A stretch of DNA of 46,393 nucleotides, taken from positions 1-46,393 of IMG/VR virus record IMGVR_UViG_3300047564_001494. The stretch is one strand, 5' to 3'. Under the pieces are notes generated by a model. The model made no database searches, was not told the DNA's origin, and worked only from the letters and a program-made list of their open reading frames with translations. Below are positions 39,779-46,393 of the stretch, piece after piece. Both the position numbers and the translations under genes were made by a program. The first letter of the stretch is position 1. Each line of letters opens with the position of its first letter. The DNA is from a virus.

Positions 39779-40185
39779 GTAGTAAGTTAATAAATTTTAT
39801 TTAGGAAGAATGAATCCTGTATCATTCAGATGGCGTAGCCATTCAGATGATCTTGATTCAGGCTTCCTTTTAACACTATATCTTTTAAATTAAAGATATT
39901 AGAATAAGTAGTAACAAGATGGATAGGACTCCATTCGTCGCTTCGCTCCTCATTCCGTGTTGGCCTTGGCGGTTCCATCGGATTCCCAGGATTCATTACT
40001 AGTTAAGTACTAGTTTTGTGTCATTTAAGAGACAGTACTCACAGGATGTCCATCCCCAGGGACATCAATAGAAGGGGGAAGTGGGGATCTCACGTCTTCG
40101 TGAGAGACGCAGTTCCCCCCATCTCCCCCTTTTATTACCCTGTAATAATGTCGGGTCGGTCAGACCGGTTGCTACACCTTGCGTC
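39779..40185 (-). other. Non-coding region holding the physical genome ends
   Basis: A 407-base gap between terL (last late gene) and thyX (first early gene). In T7-like phages this is where the terminal direct repeats and the concatemer junction lie. It contains a large hairpin (40072-40134), GATGTCC/GGACATC (7 bp, about 40044-40066), TTATTAC/GTAATAA (40133-40149), ATATCTTT/AAAGATAT (about 39887-39908) and a direct repeat CATTCAGATG at 39823-39832 and 39840-39849. An A+T-rich part before thyX (about 39860-39930) could have the early promoter. In a permuted assembly only one copy of a terminal repeat is visible. Confidence 0.65.
40072..40134. terminator. Large hairpin, probable bidirectional terminator behind terL
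   Basis: The arms AAGGGGGAAGTGGGG and CCCCCCATCTCCCCCTT enclose the perfect inner hairpin CTCACG/CGTGAG with a TCTT/AAGA loop. On the plus strand TTTTATT follows. On the minus strand TTCTATT follows. It stands about 50 bases behind the terL stop and could end late transcription. In a concatemer it would also lie near the packaging cut. Confidence 0.65.
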
Positions 40186-41937
40186 TTATAATGAGACCCA
40201 GGTGGGAATAGTACCCCGTTTTTTACCGCCTCTAGCCTGCTGACGTTGGCTCAGGTCAAGGCCAAGGGTGAGGTGATTAGCGCCGGATTGGGGGTCATCA
40301 AGCCAGGTATCGAGAATGTCTTGCCAGTCTTCTTGACGCTTGGCTTTAACGGCCTCATAGGCTGAGATGCCCATGGCATCGGTGAAGTATTTGACACCCT
40401 GAGCTAGGGAGTCCAATCTGTCATCGTGTCTAACGGCGCCTTTCTCCCGGCACATGCGGGACATCTGGTAGAAAAGCATGTAGAGAAGGCGTTCTTCTGG
40501 TGCTGCGTCTTTATTGGAGGAGTAATCCCACTCCACGACGCTTCGATCAATGATGAGTCGGTGTTGATTCATCACTGGTTCTAGGGCATCGATGATTCGG
40601 TCTTCTTTACGGACGTTTGCCCGGACTTCTTCTACGTCTACGGCTTGTTTGGTCTGCTGTAGGTGTTTCTTGAACAGCTCAGCCACGATACCGTCACCGA
40701 AGTTGGTTTCAATAAGGAGTTTGGTGACGTTGTACTTCTTACAACCCCGAAGAATATCAAGAAGGGTGGTGTCACTGTATCCATCGCGGTATGCCCGCAC
40801 TTCATGGACGTACAGGAAGCCATTGCGTTGGGAGATGTAGGTAGCGGAGGTTTCGTCAGTACCACGACCGGAGGGGTCTACTGAGCAGATGGTCTCGGTA
40901 TAGGGGCCCCATTCACCTTGGAGTTGCATAGGTGAATAGAAGTAGTCACCAGGAAGACCAACCGTAGGGAGATCTCTCAATACATTCCTTGGGTCGGAGC
41001 ACCAGACCACCGCATCAGGAGCTTGGGTTGGGTTGACGGAGGTCACCACAAGGTCAGAGAACTTCAGTGGGAACTTCTCAGCGTCACTAAGGGTCGTATC
41101 GAGCATGAACTGAAGCATGAAGTTGCTTCGGCCCATGGCTGCTTCCCGTTCCAGCAGATCATCAGCACTAAAGCGATCTGGGTCAGTAACAGCCCAGGCT
41201 TCGATGCCTTGATCAATGTCCTCTTGGAGTTGGGGAGCGATCAGCCCCTCGTAGTTGCTCAGAGAACGGGGATACCGGGCAGGCCAGACAAAGGGTCGGT
41301 AGTTCCGTTCAGCTAACTTGCGGTAGATGGTGAAGGTGGTCTGAGGTGTCCCTAGGTACATGATTCGGGAGTCCTTCTTTGGTGTCAAGATGGATTCAGC
41401 TTCGGTACATAACTGAAGGAGCTTCTCCCGCATCATCTCGGTCATGGAGTTACCCGGGACTTCGATGTCATCAAGAATCATCAGGTCAGCACGAGAACCG
41501 GTGAGCTGACCGGTAATACCCACACTCTTGACGGAGGGGGCTTGGTGGGGGGAGCAGTTCACGTCAAAGCTGATCCGGGACCACCGGGAGTCATCACTCT
41601 TTGGTCTCAAATGGACAAGCCACGGGGTTTCAATGATCAGCTTTTGAAGAAAGATCGACATGTTGTCAGCCCGCTCTTTAGAAGCGGAGATGATCATAAT
41701 CTTCTTTTCTGGGTTGTTAAACAGAGTCCACAACACAAAGGCACCGGTAATCCAGCTCTTACCGACACCACGGAAGGCTTGGATCTGTAGACGCTTAGGG
41801 CCGTGCTGAAGGTAGTCAGCAATGGCGTATTGAGCACGAGTCGGGGAGGGGAGATCAAGTTGCTGCCATAGGGCTTGCAGAAACAGCTTGAAATCGCCCT
41901 TTAAGGCGGTTAAAACATCACTCATATGTACTGACAT
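40186..41937 (-). CDS. terL: Terminase large subunit (T7 gp19-like)
   Basis: A 583-residue packaging motor and nuclease (T7 gp19 is 586). Walker A is FRGVGKSW (residues 55-62), Walker B is LMILDDIE (152-159) with the catalytic Glu. The nuclease acidic sites are CSVDPSGRGTDET, KLLIETNFGDG and RHDDRLDSLAQGVKYF. The protein starts at MSVHMSD. The second ATG at 41925 is possible. It is the last late gene, which fits the right end of T7-like genomes. Together with the small subunit it cuts and packages concatemers. Confidence 0.96.
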   Translation of the reverse strand: MSVHMSDVLTALKGDFKLFLQALWQQLDLPSPTRAQYAIADYLQHGPKRLQIQAFRGVGKSWITGAFVLWTLFNNPEKKIMIISASKERADNMSIFLQKLIIETPWLVHLRPKSDDSRWSRISFDVNCSPHQAPSVKSVGITGQLTGSRADLMILDDIEVPGNSMTEMMREKLLQLCTEAESILTPKKDSRIMYLGTPQTTFTIYRKLAERNYRPFVWPARYPRSLSNYEGLIAPQLQEDIDQGIEAWAVTDPDRFSADDLLEREAAMGRSNFMLQFMLDTTLSDAEKFPLKFSDLVVTSVNPTQAPDAVVWCSDPRNVLRDLPTVGLPGDYFYSPMQLQGEWGPYTETICSVDPSGRGTDETSATYISQRNGFLYVHEVRAYRDGYSDTTLLDILRGCKKYNVTKLLIETNFGDGIVAELFKKHLQQTKQAVDVEEVRANVRKEDRIIDALEPVMNQHRLIIDRSVVEWDYSSNKDAAPEERLLYMLFYQMSRMCREKGAVRHDDRLDSLAQGVKYFTDAMGISAYEAVKAKRQEDWQDILDTWLDDPQSGANHLTLGLDLSQRQQARGGKKRGTIPTWVSL

Positions 41938-41939
41938 GG

Positions 41940-41969
41940 AAAAGCCCCCACAGACGTGCTGCAGGGGCT
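41940..41969 (-). terminator. Hairpin with T-run directly before terL
   Basis: Minus strand: AGCCCC, a loop with CAG/CTG inner pairs, GGGGGCT, then TTTTCC and the terL ATG. By form it is an intrinsic terminator. Here it could limit terL expression relative to the upstream genes, or hide the terL start. Confidence 0.72.
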
Positions 41970-41998
41970 TGTAGGGGTCTCTAGAAGAGTGTTAGGGG

Positions 41999-43057
41999 TT
42001 AGCCCCGATTCTTCCTGGCACGACGCAGGTTGTCTTGGATCATTTCATCCCGGCCAACACCACGACGAGTGACAGCCTTCATGAGGTCCTTTGCAGTCGG
42101 AGGCTTAGGAGCATCGGTAGTCGTGGTCTCCACTTTGTCCATGTTGGGAGGCTTAGGAGCCGAGTAGCCGGAGGATTGGGGAGCTTTGGGCTTAGCACCA
42201 GTGGGAGAGCTGCTACGGGTCACAGCAGAAGGCATCCGTGCCGGGGAAGCGGAGCTACGGGACTGGGTAGCGGGGCGCGTAGCAGGGGCTTCAGGCTTAG
42301 GTGCTGGCTTGGGCTGATCAATTTTGACTTGCTGACTACCGGGGATGTAGCGGCCATCAGTAGCGGGCTTACCAGTACTACGACCAGGATTGGTACGACC
42401 TCCTGGAGTATTGCGACGTGGGTCATTACGCGACTGATTCGACTGGTCGCGAAGGAATCCACCGATAGCATTACCAGCCTTGCGTCCGACGTAGTCAGCA
42501 CCAGCCATACCAACTGCGCCAATTACACCACCACGCAGCCCACCCATGCTGATTGGTGCGCGGCCAGGCAGAAGTCCACGGACACCACCAGAAGCAGCAG
42601 CGGGCTTGGGTGCGCTAGCAGCTCGTTGCTCAGCCGTCGCACCACGGGGCCTACCGCTATCTGTCGGGAATGAGTTGGGATTGCTGGTGTTGCCCCAACC
42701 ACGAAATTGGCCAGGAAGTTGAGGTCTGCCCATATCCCGCACACGGACCTGTTGAACAGGACCACCGTTAGAGCGGGGAGCAGTGGGCTTGTTGCTGCTG
42801 GGCTTGGTAACAGCACCACCTTTGTTGCCAGGAGGCAGGGATGCCCGGCTACCACCGGTTACACGAGCAGAGCCAGTGTTAGTCCGTTGGGAGCTGTTGG
42901 TAACTGGTGCGGACCCACGGCGACCACCACCGTTTTGGGTAACTTGAGCGTTGGAGACACTCTGCCGATTAGCCCGTTGAGGGTTTTGACCTTTAGTAAC
43001 CGGCTTAGATGCCTTGCCCTTACTACGATTAGAAGAAGATGTGACTTTAGGAGCCAT
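41999..43057 (-). CDS. Long disordered basic protein before terL
   Basis: A 352-residue protein with low complexity: very rich in Ser, Pro, Gly, Arg, Lys, Thr, with almost no aromatic residues, for about 160 residues on both sides of a more ordered centre. The centre (residues about 165-200) is GGLRGGVIGAVGMAGADYVG, a Gly-rich hydrophobic segment that could insert in a membrane or pack as a helix. It overlaps the HNH stop by one base. Possibilities are a virion protein, a DNA-condensing protein or a membrane-active factor. No family recognised. Confidence 0.72.
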   Translation of the reverse strand: MAPKVTSSSNRSKGKASKPVTKGQNPQRANRQSVSNAQVTQNGGGRRGSAPVTNSSQRTNTGSARVTGGSRASLPPGNKGGAVTKPSSNKPTAPRSNGGPVQQVRVRDMGRPQLPGQFRGWGNTSNPNSFPTDSGRPRGATAEQRAASAPKPAAASGGVRGLLPGRAPISMGGLRGGVIGAVGMAGADYVGRKAGNAIGGFLRDQSNQSRNDPRRNTPGGRTNPGRSTGKPATDGRYIPGSQQVKIDQPKPAPKPEAPATRPATQSRSSASPARMPSAVTRSSSPTGAKPKAPQSSGYSAPKPPNMDKVETTTTDAPKPPTAKDLMKAVTRRGVGRDEMIQDNLRRARKNRG

Positions 43058-43386
43058 TATTTAATCCAAGATAAAATTAGGTGTTCTTTATTAGGGTTCT
43101 CCCCAAAGGTTGATCTCATCCACGAGATCCAGTTTTGTGTTCCCTTCGCCTGATTGCAGGATTTACAACTGGGCACAAGATTATTGGTCTGACTACTTCC
43201 GCCATTAGAACGGGGACGAACGTGATCCAAAGTAAGTTCATCAATGTCATAGGATTCTCCGCAATAGACACATTGACAGCCAAAGTGCTCTTTGATGGCT
43301 CTTCTCCAGAGCCGCTTAGCCTCAGGAGATGTCATGGTTATTAGGTTTTGCAGATAGTGATCAGGTGAGGGGAACAGAGGTGTCAT
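43057..43386 (-). CDS. HNH endonuclease with zinc motif
   Basis: A 109-residue HNH nuclease: CQCVYCGESYDIDELTLDHV, then RPRSNGGSSQTNNLVPSC and KSCNQAKGTQ. The two CxxC pairs bind zinc, and DHV, the Asn and the later Asn/His positions make the ββα-metal site. The start overlaps the upstream HNH stop (ATGA). ATG at 43335 (MTSPEAKRLW) is also possible. HNH proteins next to terminase genes can help DNA cleavage in packaging or be mobile homing enzymes. Confidence 0.88.
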   Translation of the reverse strand: MTPLFPSPDHYLQNLITMTSPEAKRLWRRAIKEHFGCQCVYCGESYDIDELTLDHVRPRSNGGSSQTNNLVPSCKSCNQAKGTQNWISWMRSTFGENPNKEHLILSWIK

Positions 43387-43628
43387 CGCTTCGCGTTGGT
43401 TTTGCGAGCACCTTTTGCACGGTTAACCTTTCGCGGAACAATGCGAAGGTTATCCTTTGAATTATTCATCGGGTTATTATCCTTGTGGTCAACTTCATGA
43501 CCACTAGGGATATCACCCATAGAGCGACGTGCTCGATGCCTCGCAGCATCTTCTTTCTTATGAGCACGACGGTAATCTTTGAGATAAGTAGCGCGGGCCT
43601 TATACTCGGCTTTCCAATCTCGTGCCAT
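43383..43628 (-). CDS. HNH endonuclease, homing-type
   Basis: An 81-residue, very basic protein. The HNH core is SGHEVDHKDNNPMNNSKDNL, then RIVPRKVNRAKGAR, the form of free-standing homing nucleases without zinc Cys pairs. A basic N-terminal helix (WKAEYKARATYLKDYRRAHK) may bind DNA. It overlaps the small terminase gene by 29 bases and the second HNH gene by four. Such genes move by cutting alleles that lack them, and here it sits in the packaging operon. Confidence 0.87.
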   Translation of the reverse strand: MARDWKAEYKARATYLKDYRRAHKKEDAARHRARRSMGDIPSGHEVDHKDNNPMNNSKDNLRIVPRKVNRAKGARKTNAKR

Positions 43629-43863
43629 TCATACGACTCCGAACTAGTTCTGGATCAATCTTGGGTAGGATCGACACAAGTTGATCAAGGGGAGAACCAT
43701 CAACAGCAATACCGTTGATATCATTGTTTTTAAGCCAGTCACACATCGCTTTAAGATCTTGGGTTGTAGCTTCTCCAGACTTAATACGACGAAGATACTC
43801 TTCAGTAACAAGACGATGTAGTTCGTTAAACTGGTCTTCTGTGGCTTTTTCTTTACGAGCCAT
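43600..43863 (-). CDS. terS: Terminase small subunit (T7 gp18-like)
   Basis: An 87-residue protein (T7 gp18 is 89). It has the pattern LHRLVTEEYLRRIKSGEATT followed by QDLKAMCDWLKNNDINGI, which I recognise from small maturases of T7-like cyanophages. It recognises the concatemer and presents it to terL. Unlike in T7, three genes separate it from terL. It overlaps the upstream membrane-protein gene by 11 bases. Confidence 0.85.
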   Translation of the reverse strand: MARKEKATEDQFNELHRLVTEEYLRRIKSGEATTQDLKAMCDWLKNNDINGIAVDGSPLDQLVSILPKIDPELVRSRMNGTRLESRV

Positions 43864-44101
43864 TTCTCAGTACAATCTGATCTAGTTTATTTTCGATGCG
43901 GATCATGTGATCCTCCATCTTTTGAAGGGCGTTGGCCAGTTCTTGACGTGGGACGTACTTCTCAGCAAGGCGTAATTCAACACCATCAATGCGTTTATCA
44001 ATTTGATCCATGCGTGAGTTAGAACGTCCGTGAACAGTAAAGATCCCGCTACCAACACCAATAACAAGAGACACAGCTCCTGTAATAATGGCTTCAAGCA
44101 T
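43853..44101 (-). CDS. Small membrane protein with coiled coil, lysis candidate
   Basis: An 82-residue protein with an N-terminal membrane segment (LEAIITGAVSLVIGVGSGIF, residues 2-21) and then a charged predicted coiled coil (MDQIDKRIDGVELRLAEKYV, KMEDHMIRIENKLDQIVL). The layout fits an inner-membrane spanin-like or pinholin-like lysis protein, or T7 gp18.5-type. It lies directly behind the endolysin gene with an eight-base overlap. Which lysis role it has is uncertain. Confidence 0.72.
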   Translation of the reverse strand: MLEAIITGAVSLVIGVGSGIFTVHGRSNSRMDQIDKRIDGVELRLAEKYVPRQELANALQKMEDHMIRIENKLDQIVLRNGS

Positions 44102-45080
44102 CTTTAGTTCTCATGATGTTAATGAGTTTGGTGGCGTATATGGGATCTGTTGCGTAACCCTCGTGGACAAGAAGCTGAGCGCACTCTTCGGCGGTGGATG
44201 CTCGGTTGACACCCTTCATGTCTTTATAATCCTTGTACCATTTAGAGACAAGATCTGTGACACAGGCATCCAATGTTGGGTAGTCCTTAAACCACGCATC
44301 AACCTTGCGCTCCATACCAGCAACGAATTCGGTGGTACGGACGAGAGCACCTTCACCAGTTTTACCTTTGATACCAAAGTAGTTATTCCGACCTGAGGTG
44401 TGTTGACCCCATCCAGATTCCAAAGCCCATTGAGCTGCAACCACTTCGGGGAACTTGGCACCAGCACGTTGGGCAGCACTTTTGACACCCTCCCAGGAAT
44501 TCGATGCGTGTTTTGCGGGGACGGGAATGTCCTTTTTAATGAGCCGGAAGGTCATAAACCAACCAGTTCGAGGACCTTCTACTTCCCAGCGGCGGAGCCA
44601 GTTCTTCCAGGAATACCGGACTTCCTTACCGCCTGAACCAATAGTGACGTACCCACCGTTGACGTTATCCATCTCCCCGTAGGGATCGTGAAAGACACCG
44701 TTGACTCCGTCATCACCAATGATGAGCATCCAATGGCCACCACCTCGAGGAGCGGAAACTGGACCTTTGTGAAGGATGCCGGTAGCAACAGGAAAGCCAG
44801 CCCTTAGTTCGGATAGAAGGTTGGTCTTAGATCCGTTTTGATAGAAGCTTGCAAGAACACCATATTGTTGACAAGCTTTAATGTGCGCGGTGTATTGAGT
44901 TGTATCACCGTATTCAAGTACGGTCTTTAAATAGTCATCATCAGCGTTGCTACCACGCAATGCATCAGGACGGAGAAACTTAATGGCCATAGCACAAGTA
45001 GAGCTAAAGCACATTCGATCTCCGTGGACTGTTGCACTATCAGTTTGCGGGTAGTACTGCTTAACAGGCAGCAGTACCAT
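44094..45080 (-). CDS. Two-domain endolysin: C39-like peptidase plus glucosaminidase
   Basis: A 328-residue lysis enzyme. Residues 1-180 are a papain-like C39 peptidase: GDRMCFSSTCAMAIKF (Cys24 or Cys29), RGGGHWMLIIGDD (His116) and FHDPYGE (Asp132) give a Cys-His-Asp site. Residues 195-325 are a glucosaminidase (FlgJ-like): VVAAQWALESGWGQHTSGRN with the catalytic Glu221, then NYFGIKGK and DYPTLDACVTDLVSKWY. One domain cuts peptides, the other glycan chains. It lacks a signal peptide and needs a holin. The gene lies between two small membrane-protein genes. Confidence 0.9.
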   Translation of the reverse strand: MVLLPVKQYYPQTDSATVHGDRMCFSSTCAMAIKFLRPDALRGSNADDDYLKTVLEYGDTTQYTAHIKACQQYGVLASFYQNGSKTNLLSELRAGFPVATGILHKGPVSAPRGGGHWMLIIGDDGVNGVFHDPYGEMDNVNGGYVTIGSGGKEVRYSWKNWLRRWEVEGPRTGWFMTFRLIKKDIPVPAKHASNSWEGVKSAAQRAGAKFPEVVAAQWALESGWGQHTSGRNNYFGIKGKTGEGALVRTTEFVAGMERKVDAWFKDYPTLDACVTDLVSKWYKDYKDMKGVNRASTAEECAQLLVHEGYATDPIYATKLINIMRTKDA

Positions 45081-45084
45081 TGGC

Positions 45085-45288
45085 TTACTTCCTGAAACCG
45101 TCTAGGATCTTCCGAATGCGGTCATCTTCCTTGCGGAATGGGGCGAAGTAACGAGCAAGCTTGACAACCAGTTGAGCAACGGTGTTAGAGCGGTACTTCT
45201 TACTGAGACCCAGGTATTCAGAAGCAATAAAAAGAATAAAAAAAGCCAAGACCTCATAAGAGACCTTGACTCCAAAGATGGTGATCAT
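45085..45288 (-). CDS. Small membrane protein, holin candidate
   Basis: A 67-residue protein with one membrane segment (VSYEVLAFFILFIASEYLGL, residues 9-28), then a basic, charged C-terminal part (FAPFRKEDDRIRKILDGF). One-helix small proteins next to the endolysin gene are frequent holins in T7-like phages (T7 gp17.5). Upstream is a TTATCCACTTACG element similar to the early leaders, about 15 bases before ATG. The second small membrane protein of this cassette is the competing candidate. Confidence 0.7.
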   Translation of the reverse strand: MITIFGVKVSYEVLAFFILFIASEYLGLSKKYRSNTVAQLVVKLARYFAPFRKEDDRIRKILDGFRK

Positions 45289-45314
45289 TATTCGTAAGTG
45301 GATAAAATTTTTAT

Positions 45315-45824
45315 TTAAAAGCCAATCTCAACTATTGAATGTCTCTCGTTCTGGGCGTAGTATTCCTTCCTGGCCTCTCGGACTGAGGTGGTGTAGATCA
45401 AGACACCGAAGCGTCTCCACAGCCAGGCCCGCCGGGAATCATCCCGGATGAAACCAGCATCGGACTGCTTATAGCCGTCTCCGTCCTCATACTTGTGGGC
45501 CTCAATCGGCACCCGTCCTCCCCAGACCTGTTTGGCGATCGCCATAGCCCGGGGCATGTGGGAAGAGTCCGTAACCACCAGAAGGCGGGAAACGCCCATC
45601 CGCCGGAGCAGCTTGTAGGTGTGGGTGAAGTTGGTCACCGTATCCCAGGCCTGCATATCAACCGTGATCCTGTCCCGGCTGACACCAGCAGAGTCGTAGT
45701 GGGAAAGGCCGTGGTCACCTATTTCGGAGGAGATGACCACAGCCGCATTGGGGAACTGGAGGGCCAGCTCAGCAGCTTTTGTAGCTCGTAGGCTGTTTCC
45801 CCCCAGTTGGAGGATGATGTCCAT
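45315..45824 (-). CDS. YdcF/DUF218-like protein
   Basis: A 169-residue protein with the DUF218 layout: DIILQLGGNSLRATKAAELA at the N-terminus, PNAAVVISSEIGDHGL, VDMQAWDTVTNFTHTYKLL in the middle and LLVVTDSSHMPRAMAIAKQV, ending with a basic C-terminus. Bacterial members (SanA/YdcF) act at the cell envelope, and some bind S-adenosylmethionine. In this late operon, between fibre and lysis genes, it may modify cell wall or fibre. It starts two bases behind the fibre stop. Confidence 0.8.
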   Translation of the reverse strand: MDIILQLGGNSLRATKAAELALQFPNAAVVISSEIGDHGLSHYDSAGVSRDRITVDMQAWDTVTNFTHTYKLLRRMGVSRLLVVTDSSHMPRAMAIAKQVWGGRVPIEAHKYEDGDGYKQSDAGFIRDDSRRAWLWRRFGVLIYTTSVREARKEYYAQNERHSIVEIGF

Positions 45825-45826
45825 TA

Positions 45827-46393
45827 TTAGTTAGCTTCCAGGGCAGCGACTTTGGCTTCAAGGGTTTCGATCTTGGCAATGGCTTCTTGCAGCGCAGCTG
45901 TCAGCAGGGGCACCAGCTTGGATGGGTCGATGCCTTGGTAGATGGGGTTGCCGTCATCGTCAACAGCATCCTTTTCGCCAGTGACACACTCAGGGACAAC
46001 TGCCTGGGCTTCGTGGGCGATGAAGCCATCAACCGTCTTGCCCGGATCCGCAGTGAAGTTGAAGCGGTGGACTTGAAGCTGGTTTACGCGATCGATGGCG
46101 CCGGTTAGCGAGACAACGTTTTCCTTTAGGCGGTAATCGGAATTAGTAGCGAAGGTTGTTATTGTTGTTGTGGAAGTAACAGTGCCAACGTTTGCACTGC
46201 CGGATTTAATGCTCCAATGATAGTAAGTGCCACTAGTTGGGTTAGTGCATTGGGTAGTTATTGCCCATCTACTTGGAGCATCGTTAACTTGAAATAAGCC
46301 TGCGCCAAGGTCTGCACTGTTATTGATACTAACTACGCCATTGCTATCAATCCTCATCCGCTCCGTCGGGCTGCTCGCTCCGTCGGCGGTGGT
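45827..46393 (-). CDS. Second tail fibre with peptidase S74 chaperone, 3' part
   Basis: The last 188 codons of a fibre gene that begins beyond the right edge. It has the S74 chaperone: NSDYRLKENVVSLTGAIDRV, then HRFNFTADPGKTVDGFIAHE and AQAVVPECV, with a closing coiled coil (QEAIAKIETLEAKVAALEAN). The Ser-Asp junction is the cleavage site in this family. The N-terminal stretch (TTADGASSPTERMRI) is nearly the same as in the fibre at 622-1659, also at DNA level (46352-46393 compared with 1171-1212). Confidence 0.88.
   Translation of the reverse strand, partial: TTADGASSPTERMRIDSNGVVSINNSADLGAGLFQVNDAPSRWAITTQCTNPTSGTYYHWSIKSGSANVGTVTSTTTITTFATNSDYRLKENVVSLTGAIDRVNQLQVHRFNFTADPGKTVDGFIAHEAQAVVPECVTGEKDAVDDDGNPIYQGIDPSKLVPLLTAALQEAIAKIETLEAKVAALEAN

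Noticed and set aside
1-46393. CRISPR arrays, rRNA genes, insertion sequences
   Set aside because: No regularly spaced repeats, no rRNA-like sequence and no transposase found on either strand.

Overview
The window is almost certainly a near-complete genome of a T7-like, short-tailed phage (Autographiviridae-type cyanopodovirus) of unicellular cyanobacteria such as Synechococcus or Cyanobium. The evidence is a single-subunit RNA polymerase, a T7-type replication module, T7-type head, tail-tube and internal-virion genes, a DEDDy exonuclease plus family A polymerase, a class I ribonucleotide reductase pair, ThyX, a MazG-like enzyme, a small NblA-like (phycobilisome-degradation) protein, and a tyrosine integrase next to a 5' half tRNA-Leu sequence that looks like attP. 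I see no psbA, hli, talC or other photosynthesis or pentose-phosphate genes. Every gene I accept lies on the minus strand, packed with 1-8 base overlaps.

The coordinates run against transcription and the genome is circularly permuted. In transcription order: an early region (39.8 to about 34.6 kb) holds thyX, a CxxCxxCC protein, about ten very small genes and a Cys-rich conserved phage protein. Several of these share a similar leader (TCCACT, then ACAAGGA and CACC just before ATG). Next come a MarR-like regulator, the integrase, attP and a terminator (34.98-33.4 kb). Then RNA polymerase, SSB, endonuclease I, primase-helicase, a DNA polymerase split into two overlapping ORFs, a PD-(D/E)XK nuclease, 5' exonuclease, NblA-like, DUF3310, MazG, nrdA and nrdB (33.4-22.3 kb).

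The structural module (22.3-1 kb) runs portal, scaffold, an unusual seven-gene accessory island (small virion-like proteins, an RlpA-like domain, a collagen-like protein and a tandem-repeat protein), major capsid protein, tail tubes A and B, internal virion proteins, T7-type tail-fibre N-terminus, and a fibre with a C-terminal intramolecular chaperone.

The other side of the permutation break (46.4-40.2 kb) continues the late genes: a second chaperone-tipped fibre (cut by the edge), a YdcF/DUF218-like protein, small membrane proteins, a two-domain endolysin, small terminase, two HNH endonucleases, a disordered basic protein and large terminase. The physical genome ends should lie in the structured non-coding stretch at 39.8-40.2 kb, between terL and thyX. 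The window edges fall inside fibre genes, in a sequence repeated at 1171-1212, so some fibre sequence is probably missing.

Most noteworthy are the Tyr-less NrdB, the split polymerase, the overlapping NblA-like gene, the accessory island with an RlpA-like protein, the structured leader before the capsid gene, the tRNA-Leu attP with nested inverted repeats, and the repeated leader of the small early genes.
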